A model generated the notes under the pieces. The model saw only the letters and a program-made list of their open reading frames with translations, ran no database searches and was not told the origin of the DNA. From positions 1 through 7,864 of the forward strand of contig CAMPHE010000073.1 of the NCBI GenBank assembly GCA_946885815.1: a stretch of 7,864 bases of DNA, in the 5' to 3' direction. A program made the position numbers and the translations under genes. Below are positions 1 to 5,870 of the stretch, in pieces (position 1 is the first letter of the stretch; each line of letters starts with the position of its first letter). This stretch comes from an uncultured Arenimonas sp. Lineage in GTDB: Bacteria > Pseudomonadota > Gammaproteobacteria > Xanthomonadales > Xanthomonadaceae.

Positions 1-354
1 GCCGGCGGCAAGATCGCCTATTCGGTACCGCCGGGCGAACACCTGTTCATGACGACGATCTTCGGTGGCGAGAAGGGCGCGCGGCTGTATCGGGCCACCG
101 TCGAGGAAGGCAAGACCTACTACTTCCATGCGCACATCATCGACGGCATCTGGGGCCTGGAGCCGATCCGTGCAGACGCGCTGGGCGGCAAGGAGTTCCA
201 GCGCTGGGAAGCGGGCACCAAGCGTCTCGTGAACTCGAAGAAGTCACTCGCCTGGGCCGCGGAAAACCTGCCGACGGCCACCGGGCGTCGCGCGGCACTG
301 GACCCGGCCGCCATCGGCGACGCGAACACGCTGCGGGCGGAAGACGGCGGCTGA
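1..354 (+). CDS. Uncharacterised protein, C-terminal part (5' end outside window)
   Basis: The reading frame is open from the first base and stops at TGA 352-354, so 117 residues of a longer protein are visible. An ATG at 49 exists but the upstream codons (AGGKIAYSVPPGEHLF) continue the same fold-like pattern, so the true start is probably outside the window. The visible part reads as alternating beta strands: a PPGEH turn, then RLYRATVEEGKTYYF. This 'PG-H ... aGK-YYf' pattern resembles DUF2846-type or related small beta-sandwich envelope proteins. That is only a resemblance seen by eye, and no catalytic motif is recognisable. The C-terminal 40 residues are Ala-rich and probably disordered. 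It is followed by its own terminator and is not co-transcribed with the rpf genes. It is real coding sequence judging by the continuous frame and the terminator just after the stop; its function is unknown. Confidence 0.7.
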   Translation, partial: AGGKIAYSVPPGEHLFMTTIFGGEKGARLYRATVEEGKTYYFHAHIIDGIWGLEPIRADALGGKEFQRWEAGTKRLVNSKKSLAWAAENLPTATGRRAALDPAAIGDANTLRAEDGG

Positions 355-376
355 GTCACGCCGCCCGCGCGTCCCT

Positions 377-408
377 GGAAACCCGGCCTCGCGCCGGGTT
401 TCCTTCTT
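377..408 (+). terminator. Rho-independent terminator after the first gene
   Basis: A perfect 11-bp inverted repeat, GGAAACCCGGC (377-387) and GCCGGGTTTCC (393-403), encloses a 5-nt loop (CTCGC) and is followed by TTCTT (404-408). It lies 22 nt after the stop of the upstream + strand gene. Read on the - strand the hairpin also lies beyond the 3' end of the lipoprotein gene, but no T tract follows in that direction, so it mainly serves the + strand transcript. Confidence 0.85.
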
Positions 409-424
409 CAGGGGCCCCGCCGCC

Positions 425-865
425 TCACAGCGCGGGTTCCCACCGGGCGGAAATCAGCGCCCACTCGCCGTCCTGCAGCCGCCACGCGGTGTCGACGTCG
501 TACACCTGCGCCTGGTCGGGCAGGATCCCGGCACCGCCGCGCGTCATCGCGGTGAATCGCACCTGCGCGTGCTCGCCGCGCACCTCCACATCCAGCGGCC
601 CGAGCGTCACGCCGACGTCGCTGCTGCGCAGCCACAGCAGCGCCGCGGTGCGCCGGAAGCGGTCGCGGTCCATCCCGCCGGGACCGACGAAATCCCCCGC
701 CAGATGCGCCGCGAGCCCGGCGGCGTCACGCGTCTCGGCCGCATCTTCCATCGCCGCGATCTTCGCGCGCAGTGCTTCTTCCGGAGGCGTCCGCGAACAG
801 GCGGCCGACAGCAGCGCGAGCATCGCCAGCAGCGCCGCGACGACCGCCGGCGCGCGGCCACGCAC
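425..865 (-). CDS. Small NTF2-like (SnoaL-type) lipoprotein
   Basis: The protein is 146 residues when read from GTG at 865. Residues 1-23 form a lipoprotein signal peptide: Arg-containing n-region (MRGRAP), hydrophobic stretch (AVVAALLAMLALL) and lipobox LSAAC with the lipidated Cys at 23. The mature part begins with an amphipathic helix (KIAAMEDAAETRDAAGLAAH), then a beta-rich segment ending in WRLQDGEWALISARWEP, the usual shape of a small NTF2-like domain. No catalytic residues can be assigned. It is probably anchored to a membrane facing the periplasm. The frame stays open upstream to an ATG at 976, which would overlap the rpfB start codon on the other strand. The GTG is preferred because it sits directly before the n-region and leaves room for divergent promoters. 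The Shine-Dalgarno is weak (GAGG/AGG 7-13 nt upstream). It diverges from rpfB; a role in DSF signalling is not shown. Confidence 0.75.
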   Translation of the reverse strand: MRGRAPAVVAALLAMLALLSAACSRTPPEEALRAKIAAMEDAAETRDAAGLAAHLAGDFVGPGGMDRDRFRRTAALLWLRSSDVGVTLGPLDVEVRGEHAQVRFTAMTRGGAGILPDQAQVYDVDTAWRLQDGEWALISARWEPAL

Positions 866-869
866 CGCC

Positions 870-898
870 TTGCCTGCCTCTGGGGCGTGTGCTCCAAT
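870..898 (+). promoter_or_regulatory. Possible sigma-70-like promoter of rpfB
   Basis: TTGCCT (870-875) and TCCAAT (893-898) are separated by exactly 17 nt and each match the sigma-70 hexamers at four of six positions. The implied start of transcription, near 905, would give a leader of about 70 nt before rpfB. The hexamers are weak and the site overlaps the first codons of the preferred lipoprotein start at 865 only at its edge. No Clp (CRP-type) palindrome of the TGTGA-N6-TCACA form was seen nearby. Confidence 0.25.
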
Positions 899-926
899 CG
901 GGTGAATCTTCCTGTCCGTTCCGCTG

Positions 927-958
927 CGTCGCGCGGTAACGCGGAAGCGACGATCGTC
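927..958. promoter_or_regulatory. Hairpin and palindrome in the rpfB leader
   Basis: CGTCG (927-931) pairs with CGACG (948-952), and inside it CGCG (932-935) pairs with CGCG (940-943) around a GTAA tetraloop of the GNRA class; GAAG (944-947) is left as a bulge. Overlapping its 3' arm is a perfect 10-bp DNA palindrome, GACGATCGTC (949-958), that ends 16 nt before the rpfB start codon. Either an RNA element or a binding site for a dimeric regulator is possible. The palindrome may also be chance in GC-rich DNA. Confidence 0.3.
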
Positions 959-974
959 CATCGGGGGTGGGTGC

Positions 975-2657
975 ATGGGTTCCGAGCGTCCTTGGCTGGC
1001 CAGCTATCCGCAGGATATCCCGGCGGAAATCGACATGGACAAATACGCGTCCATCGTCTCGGTGCTGGACGAGGCCATCGCCACCTACGGCGCGAACGAG
1101 GCGTTCGCGAATTTCGGCAAGCGCCTCACCTACGCGGACATCGACCGGCTGAGCGCCGCGTTCGCCGGCTACCTGCTCCACGAGCTCAAGCTGAAGAAGG
1201 GCGACCGCGTCGCGCTGATGCTTCCGAACGTGCTGCAGTACCCGATCGCGATCTTCGGCGTGCTGCGTGCCGGCCTCACGGTGGTCAACACCAACCCGAT
1301 GTACACGGCGCGCGAACTGCGCCACCAGCTGGTCGATTCCGGCGCCAGCGCGATCGTGGTGCTCGAGAACTTCGCGCACGTGGTGCAGGAGGTTCTTCCG
1401 CAGACGTCGGTACGCCGGGTGCTGCTCACCGGTGTCGGCGACATGCTGGGTTTCCCGAAGGGCCCCATCGTCAACTTCATGCTGCGGCACGTGAAGAAGG
1501 CCGTGCCCGATTTCGAGCTCCCCGGTGCGGTGCGCTTCACCGACGCGCTGGACATCGGCGGCCGCCAGCCGCTGCCGCGCATCGAGATCCGCGGCCACGA
1601 CATCGCGTTCCTGCAGTACACCGGCGGCACGACCGGCGTCGCCAAGGGCGCGATGCTGACGCACCGCAATCTCGTCGCGAACATGCAGCAGTCGTCGGCG
1701 TGGCTCGGCACCAACTGCAAGCCGGGCGAGGAAGTGATCATCACGGCGCTGCCGCTGTACCACATCTTCGCGCTGACGGCGAACTGCCTCGTCTTCATGA
1801 AATTCGGCGGGCTCAACCACCTGATCACCAACCCGCGCGACATGAAGGGGTTCGTCGCCGAGCTGAAGAAGATCCCGTTCACCGCGATCACCGGCGTCAA
1901 CACGCTGTTCAACGGCCTGCTCAACACGCCGGGCTTCGACGAAGTCGATTTCTCGCACATGCACCTGTCGCTGGGCGGTGGCATGGCCGTGCAGCGTGCG
2001 GTCGCGGAACGCTGGAAGCAGGTCACCGGCGTCACGCTCGTCGAAGCCTACGGGCTCACCGAAACCTCGCCCGCCGCGTGCATGAACCCGCTCGACCTGG
2101 CCGACTACAACGGGTCCATCGGGCTGCCGATCCCGTCGACCGATGCGTGCATCAAGGACGATGACGGCGCCGAACTGCCGACCGGCGAAGTCGGCGAGCT
2201 CTGCATCCGCGGGCCGCAGGTCATGGCCGGCTACTGGCAGCGCCCCGAAGAGACGGCGAAGGTGATCGACGCCGGCGGCTGGCTGCATACCGGCGACATG
2301 GCGAAGATGGACGAGGCCGGGTTCTTCTACATCGTCGACCGCAAGAAGGACATGATCCTCGTGTCCGGCTTCAACGTGTACCCGAACGAGGTCGAGGATG
2401 TGATCGCGCTGATGCCCGGCGTGCTCGAGGTCGCCGCGGTCGGCGTGCCGGACGACCGGTCGGGCGAATCGGTGAAGGTCGTCATCGTCAGGCGCGACCC
2501 GTCGCTGACCGCCGAACAGGTCAAGGCGTTCTGCCGCGACAACCTCACGGCGTACAAGCAGCCGCGGATCGTCGAGTTCCGCTCGGAGCTGCCGAAGTCG
2601 AACGTCGGCAAGATCCTGCGCCGCGAGCTGCGCGACAGCGCCAAGGTCGCCGCCTGA
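975..2657 (+). CDS. rpfB: Long-chain fatty acyl-CoA ligase RpfB
   Basis: This 560-residue ANL-superfamily enzyme converts a fatty acid, ATP and CoA into acyl-CoA through an acyl-adenylate. It has the length of Xanthomonas RpfB, where the enzyme is linked to DSF turnover and to reuse of free fatty acids. Visible motifs are the phosphate-binding YTGGTTGVAKGA (215-226), the adenylate-binding EAYGLTETSP (357-366), GWLHTGD (435-441), the hinge region IVDRKKDMILVSGFNVYP (453-470), and the C-terminal PKSNVGKILRRELR (540-553) with the adenylation lysine at 546. No signal peptide is present; action is cytoplasmic or at the inner membrane face. The start at 975 is supported by the N-terminus MGSERPWLASYP, which has the RPWL-SYP pattern of this family, and by a G-rich Shine-Dalgarno (963-970). 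It is followed by rpfF on the same strand after 116 nt. A generic FadD is the alternative, but the neighbours decide for RpfB. Confidence 0.95.
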   Translation: MGSERPWLASYPQDIPAEIDMDKYASIVSVLDEAIATYGANEAFANFGKRLTYADIDRLSAAFAGYLLHELKLKKGDRVALMLPNVLQYPIAIFGVLRAGLTVVNTNPMYTARELRHQLVDSGASAIVVLENFAHVVQEVLPQTSVRRVLLTGVGDMLGFPKGPIVNFMLRHVKKAVPDFELPGAVRFTDALDIGGRQPLPRIEIRGHDIAFLQYTGGTTGVAKGAMLTHRNLVANMQQSSAWLGTNCKPGEEVIITALPLYHIFALTANCLVFMKFGGLNHLITNPRDMKGFVAELKKIPFTAITGVNTLFNGLLNTPGFDEVDFSHMHLSLGGGMAVQRAVAERWKQVTGVTLVEAYGLTETSPAACMNPLDLADYNGSIGLPIPSTDACIKDDDGAELPTGEVGELCIRGPQVMAGYWQRPEETAKVIDAGGWLHTGDMAKMDEAGFFYIVDRKKDMILVSGFNVYPNEVEDVIALMPGVLEVAAVGVPDDRSGESVKVVIVRRDPSLTAEQVKAFCRDNLTAYKQPRIVEFRSELPKSNVGKILRRELRDSAKVAA

Positions 2658-2671
2658 CGGCGACGACATCG

Positions 2672-2703
2672 TTGTAAACGGTTCCGGGCCCCGGGTGTAG
2701 ACT
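2672..2703 (+). promoter_or_regulatory. Possible rpfF promoter
   Basis: TTGTAA (2672-2677) lies upstream of TGTAGACT (2696-2703), whose TAGACT matches the -10 hexamer at four of six positions. The spacing to TAGACT is 20 nt, longer than the usual 16-18, so the pairing is imperfect. It is the only AT-richer stretch in the 116-nt rpfB-rpfF gap and would start the transcript just before the stem-loop at 2712-2745. In Xanthomonas rpfF is known to be expressed at least partly apart from rpfB, which fits. Confidence 0.3.
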
Positions 2704-2711
2704 CGCGCGGA

Positions 2712-2745
2712 CCCCTTGCGCTCCTTCGACGGAGCGTGATAGGGG
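2712..2745 (+). promoter_or_regulatory. Stem-loop in the rpfF 5' leader
   Basis: CCCCT (2712-2716) pairs with AGGGG (2741-2745), and CGCTCC (2719-2724) pairs with GGAGCG (2731-2736) around the loop TTCGAC. A small internal loop (TG opposite TGAT) separates the two helices. No T tract follows, so it is unlikely to be a terminator of rpfB transcripts. It ends 17 nt before the rpfF Shine-Dalgarno and leaves that site single-stranded. It could stabilise the message, bind a regulator, or be neutral. Confidence 0.45.
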
Positions 2746-2773
2746 CACCGCCCGCCTTGCCCGGAGAACCCTC

Positions 2774-3664
2774 ATGTCCATCATCGAAAGCATCAGCCGC
2801 GACCCGTCCTTCAACGCCATCGAGCACCTGTCCGAACCCGAATCCGGCATCGAGTGGTGCTTCATGCACCACGGTGCGCGGTCGGGCTACCGCCCGTGCT
2901 TTTCCGAACCGCTGCTGGTGGAGCTGCGCGAATGCCAGCGCCAGATCGCCGCCCGTCTCGCCAACGAACCGCCGCACAGCACCACCACGCGCCACCTCGT
3001 GCTGGCGTCGAAATCCGACGTGTTCAATCTCGGCGGCGACCTCGAGCTGTTCTCGCGGCTGATCCGTACCGGCGACCGCGCGCGGCTGCTCGCCTATGCG
3101 CAGCTGTGCGTGTCGGTCGCGTTCCATTTCGCCCGGCTGGCGGACGACCGCGTCAACAGCATCGCGGTCGTCCAGGGCGACGCGCTCGGCGGCGGCTTCG
3201 AGGCCGCGCTGTGCTGCCACACGATCATCGCCGAGGAAGGCACCGGCATGGGCTTCCCGGAAGTCCTGTTCGACCTGTTCCCCGGCATGGGGGCCTACAC
3301 CTTCCTGTCGCGCCGCGTGACGCCGGTGCAGGCCGAACGGATGATGCTCGACGGGGTGGTCTACCCGGCCGAGGAACTGCTCCGGATGGGCGTGGTGGAT
3401 CTGCTCGTGCCGCGCGGCGAAGGCCTGCAGGCCGCGCGCGACCTCGTGAAACGCCGGCGCCGGATGAGCAACTCGCTGCGCGCGATGAACACGGTGCGGG
3501 CGACGGTGGCGCCGGTGAGCCTCGACGAGCTGATGAGCGTGACCGCGACCTGGGTCGACGCGGCGATGCGCCTCGGCGAACGCGGCCTGTCGACGATGGA
3601 GCGGCTCGTGCGCGCGCAGCAGCGTCGCGCCGGCAGCGCACCGGCGTTGCGCCAGGTGGTCTGA
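2774..3664 (+). CDS. rpfF: DSF synthase RpfF (crotonase family)
   Basis: This 296-residue crotonase-superfamily protein (Xanthomonas campestris RpfF is about 289) makes the diffusible signal factor, a cis-2-unsaturated fatty acid. In relatives it dehydrates 3-hydroxyacyl-ACP and then releases the free acid by its thioesterase activity. The two catalytic glutamates are present: Glu143 in GDALGGGFEAAL and Glu163 in MGFPEVLFDLFPGMGAYTF, matching Glu141 and Glu161 of the Xanthomonas enzyme. The oxyanion-hole segment is FNLGGDLELF (84-93). The Arg-rich KRRRRMSNSLRAMNTVR (226-242) is part of the C-terminal helical region. The start ATG has a good Shine-Dalgarno, GGAG at 2763-2766, 7 nt upstream. 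In Xanthomonas, unstimulated RpfC binds RpfF through its receiver domain and restrains synthesis; both partners are here, in convergent genes. No irregularities were seen in the reading frame. Confidence 0.96.
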   Translation: MSIIESISRDPSFNAIEHLSEPESGIEWCFMHHGARSGYRPCFSEPLLVELRECQRQIAARLANEPPHSTTTRHLVLASKSDVFNLGGDLELFSRLIRTGDRARLLAYAQLCVSVAFHFARLADDRVNSIAVVQGDALGGGFEAALCCHTIIAEEGTGMGFPEVLFDLFPGMGAYTFLSRRVTPVQAERMMLDGVVYPAEELLRMGVVDLLVPRGEGLQAARDLVKRRRRMSNSLRAMNTVRATVAPVSLDELMSVTATWVDAAMRLGERGLSTMERLVRAQQRRAGSAPALRQVV

Positions 3665-3679
3665 CGTCAGCTGGCAGGA

Positions 3680-3705
3680 CGGCCGCCGTGCAAGGACGGC
3701 GGCCG
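3680..3705. terminator. Hairpin shared by the convergent rpfF and rpfC ends
   Basis: A perfect 10-bp stem, CGGCCGCCGT (3680-3689) with ACGGCGGCCG (3696-3705), has loop GCAAGG and lies centrally in the 49-nt gap between the rpfF and rpfC stop codons. There is no clear T tract on either side (CTTCC on +, TCCTG on -), so it may need Rho or act mainly as a 3' end stabiliser. A second perfect palindrome, CTGACGTCAG (3661-3670), covers the rpfF stop codon, and CTGACG/CGTCAG (3661-3666 with 3712-3717) could extend the structure. Confidence 0.6.
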
Positions 3706-3713
3706 CTTCCGCG

Positions 3714-5849
3714 TCAGCCCGATTCGTGATCGGGTGGACGCGACGTGTCGCCGCGCGCCGCGGGGTCGGTGCCGATCCGCGCCACTTCCCGCCTCACCTG
3801 CACGGCGGTGGCTTCCAGCAGGGTGCCGAGCGAACCCACCGTGCGCCGCCATTCCTTCGCGAGCACCGCGTCGCTCGAACGCATCAGTTCGCTGCTGCGT
3901 TCCACCAGCGCCTGGGCGCCGAGGTTCTCGGCGACGCCCTTGAGCGCATGCGCCGCCTCGCGCACCGATTCCCAGCGGCCGCCCGCCGCACCGCGTTCGG
4001 CCTCGGCGAGACTCCGGCTGGCGTCACGCAGGCACTGATCGGCGAATTCCGCGAGGAAGTCGCGGCCCAGTCCCATTCCCGCCAGTTCTTCCAGCACGTC
4101 GGTGCGCAATGTGGGCGGGATCCCCGGCTTGCGCGCGAGCGTCGACTCGTCGCCGGCGCCGCCGGCCACCTCCGCGAGGGTTTCGAGCAGGCGCGAAGCC
4201 ACGACCGGCTTGGTCAGGAACGCGAACGCCCCGGCGTTCTCGGCATCGCGGACCGCATCGACCGTGGCGTCGGCGCTGAGCACCACGATCGGCGTGCGCG
4301 CGCCGCCGGCCTGCATCACCCGCGCCTGCTTGATCACGTCCAGCCCGCCGAGCACCGGCATGTGCAGGTCGACGATCGCCGCGTCGATCGGCTCGTCCTC
4401 CAGCCGCTCCAGCGCCTGCTCGCCATCCTCCGCGAACACCACCGCGTGCCCTGCGCGTTCGAGCAGCCGCTGCAGCACGAGCCGGTTCGCGGGCTGGTCG
4501 TCGGCGACCAGCACGCGCAGCGGTCGCACCCGCGCCCGGTGCCGGACGAACGGGTCGTCGAAGGCGATCACCTTGCCGTCGCCGCCCGTCGCCGGCGGGA
4601 CATCCGCCTCGACCGCGACCGGGAAATCGAGGTCGACCCAGAAGTGCGTGCCGCCGCCCGGGTTGTCTTCCAGGTCGATGCGGCCGCCGAGCAGTTCGGT
4701 CAGCGTCTTGGCGATCGTCGTGCCGAGCCCGGTGCCGCCGTGGCGCCGGGTCGGCCCCCCGTCCACCTGCTCGAACGCGCCGAAGATCTTCTCGCGGAAC
4801 TCCGGCGGAATGCCGACGCCGGTGTCGCGCACCGAGAAGCGCAGCGCGGCCCGCCCGTCGACCCGGTCGCGCAGGCGGACGTCGATGCGGACGCTGCCGG
4901 CATCGGTGAACTTGATCGCGTTGTGGGCGAGGTTGATCAGGATCTGGCCGAGGTGGCCGGCGTCGCCATGCAGGCGGGGCGGCACGTCGTCGGCCACTTC
5001 GGCGGTGAACTGCAGGTCCTTCGCCGCCGCCAGCGGCTGCAGCATGGTGCGCACCCGGCGCACGGCCTCGCGTGGCGCGAAGTCCACGTCCTGCCGCTTG
5101 AGCTTGCCGGCCTCGATCGCCGAGATGTCCAGCACGTCCTCGACGAGCAGCAGCAGCGTCTGCGCCGACGTCTGGATCACTTCCGCGGCCTCGCGCTGTT
5201 CCGGTGACAGCCTCGTGTTCGCCAGCACGTCGGCCATGCCGATGATGCCGTTGAGCGGCGACCGGAATTCGTGGCTCATGTTGGCGAGGAAGCGCGATTT
5301 GGCGGCATTGGCCCGCCGGGCTTCCTCGCCGGCCCGCCGCAGGTCGCGCAGCAGCGAGACCAGGTAGGACGGTATCGCCACCAGCCCGACCGCCAGGCCC
5401 CACCCGAGGTACGGGTTCTCGACGTGCCAGTAGGGCGTGCTGGCGAATACGAACAGGAAACACGCCTCGGCGAACGCCATCGCCGCGAACAGGTAGTGCG
5501 TGCCGTAGCGCAGACCGTTGCCGATCGTGACCCACAGGATGATCACGTACAGCGGCGCGAGCAGTTCGCCCTTCAGGGTCATCATCGCCGCGAGCGTCGC
5601 GTAGTCGCCGATCATGCCGATCACGCGGCGCGTGTGCGAAACGCCCGGCCGCACGATGATCGCGATCACCAGCGCCAGCCCGAGCAGTGTCTCGGCGCCG
5701 AGCACGAGGGCCGACAGGCGGACGGCGTCGGGGGCGGCGCTGCCGCTGGCGAGGCCGGCCAGGTACGTGACCAGCACCGCGGCGATCACCAGCCGGACGA
5801 GCGCCTGGCCGTGCTCGCTGTCGGGACGGTTGGCGAACGCCTTCAGCAT
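3714..5849 (-). CDS. rpfC: DSF sensor hybrid histidine kinase RpfC
   Basis: This 711-residue inner-membrane kinase (Xanthomonas campestris RpfC is about 726) senses DSF and phosphorylates RpfG. The short N-terminus (RPDSEHGQ, residues 8-15) corresponds to the region reported to bind DSF in Xanthomonas. Five or six hydrophobic segments follow between about 16 and 167. The kinase core has the phospho-acceptor His193 (MSHEFRSPLNG), N box NLAHNAIKFT (306-315), G1 DTGVGI (342-347), F box FGAFEQ (356-361) and G2 GGTGLGTTIAK (371-381). The receiver has Asp450/Asp451, phospho-acceptor Asp494 (VDLHMP), Ser525 and Lys547. The C-terminal HPt has His634 (AHALKGVAENLGA). All relay residues are intact. The start lies 21 nt after the rpfG stop in the same frame and has no Shine-Dalgarno, so its translation probably depends on rpfG translation. 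There is no rpfH between the two genes. Confidence 0.96.
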   Translation of the reverse strand: MLKAFANRPDSEHGQALVRLVIAAVLVTYLAGLASGSAAPDAVRLSALVLGAETLLGLALVIAIIVRPGVSHTRRVIGMIGDYATLAAMMTLKGELLAPLYVIILWVTIGNGLRYGTHYLFAAMAFAEACFLFVFASTPYWHVENPYLGWGLAVGLVAIPSYLVSLLRDLRRAGEEARRANAAKSRFLANMSHEFRSPLNGIIGMADVLANTRLSPEQREAAEVIQTSAQTLLLLVEDVLDISAIEAGKLKRQDVDFAPREAVRRVRTMLQPLAAAKDLQFTAEVADDVPPRLHGDAGHLGQILINLAHNAIKFTDAGSVRIDVRLRDRVDGRAALRFSVRDTGVGIPPEFREKIFGAFEQVDGGPTRRHGGTGLGTTIAKTLTELLGGRIDLEDNPGGGTHFWVDLDFPVAVEADVPPATGGDGKVIAFDDPFVRHRARVRPLRVLVADDQPANRLVLQRLLERAGHAVVFAEDGEQALERLEDEPIDAAIVDLHMPVLGGLDVIKQARVMQAGGARTPIVVLSADATVDAVRDAENAGAFAFLTKPVVASRLLETLAEVAGGAGDESTLARKPGIPPTLRTDVLEELAGMGLGRDFLAEFADQCLRDASRSLAEAERGAAGGRWESVREAAHALKGVAENLGAQALVERSSELMRSSDAVLAKEWRRTVGSLGTLLEATAVQVRREVARIGTDPAARGDTSRPPDHESG

Positions 5850-5870
5850 GGTCGTCGGTCGCGAGGGAGG

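Noticed and set aside
411..418. GGGGCCCC palindrome after the first terminator
   Set aside because: It is an 8-bp GC-only palindrome expected by chance in this base composition and has no further context.
866..974. Clp/CRP-type operator upstream of rpfB
   Set aside because: I searched for TGTGA-N6-TCACA halves; only isolated GTGTG and GGTGA fragments with wrong spacing are present.
974..977. Overlapping divergent start codons (CATG) for the lipoprotein and rpfB
   Set aside because: The longer lipoprotein start at 976 would place 37 polar residues before the signal peptide; the GTG at 865 gives a normal lipoprotein signal, so the overlap is probably accidental.
569..2164. 531-residue + strand frame overlapping rpfB in another frame
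   Set aside because: Its composition is Arg/Ala/His-rich and low in complexity, and it crosses both the lipoprotein gene and rpfB; it is a shadow frame.
726..2669. 647-residue open frame on the - strand opposite rpfB
   Set aside because: It is the antisense mirror of a high-GC gene, His/Arg/Asp-rich without any domain, and it fully overlaps a protein with clear acyl-CoA ligase motifs.
2854..3729. 291-residue + strand frame overlapping rpfF
   Set aside because: It overlaps nearly all of rpfF in a different frame, is Arg-rich, and runs into the rpfC end.
3726..5207. 493-residue + strand frame opposite rpfC
   Set aside because: It lies wholly within rpfC, whose kinase, receiver and HPt motifs are unmistakable; no motif supports the antisense frame.
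4024..5535. 503-residue - strand frame overlapping rpfC in another frame
   Set aside because: It is Arg/Ala/Gly-rich without recognisable domains and is explained by GC-rich third positions of rpfC.
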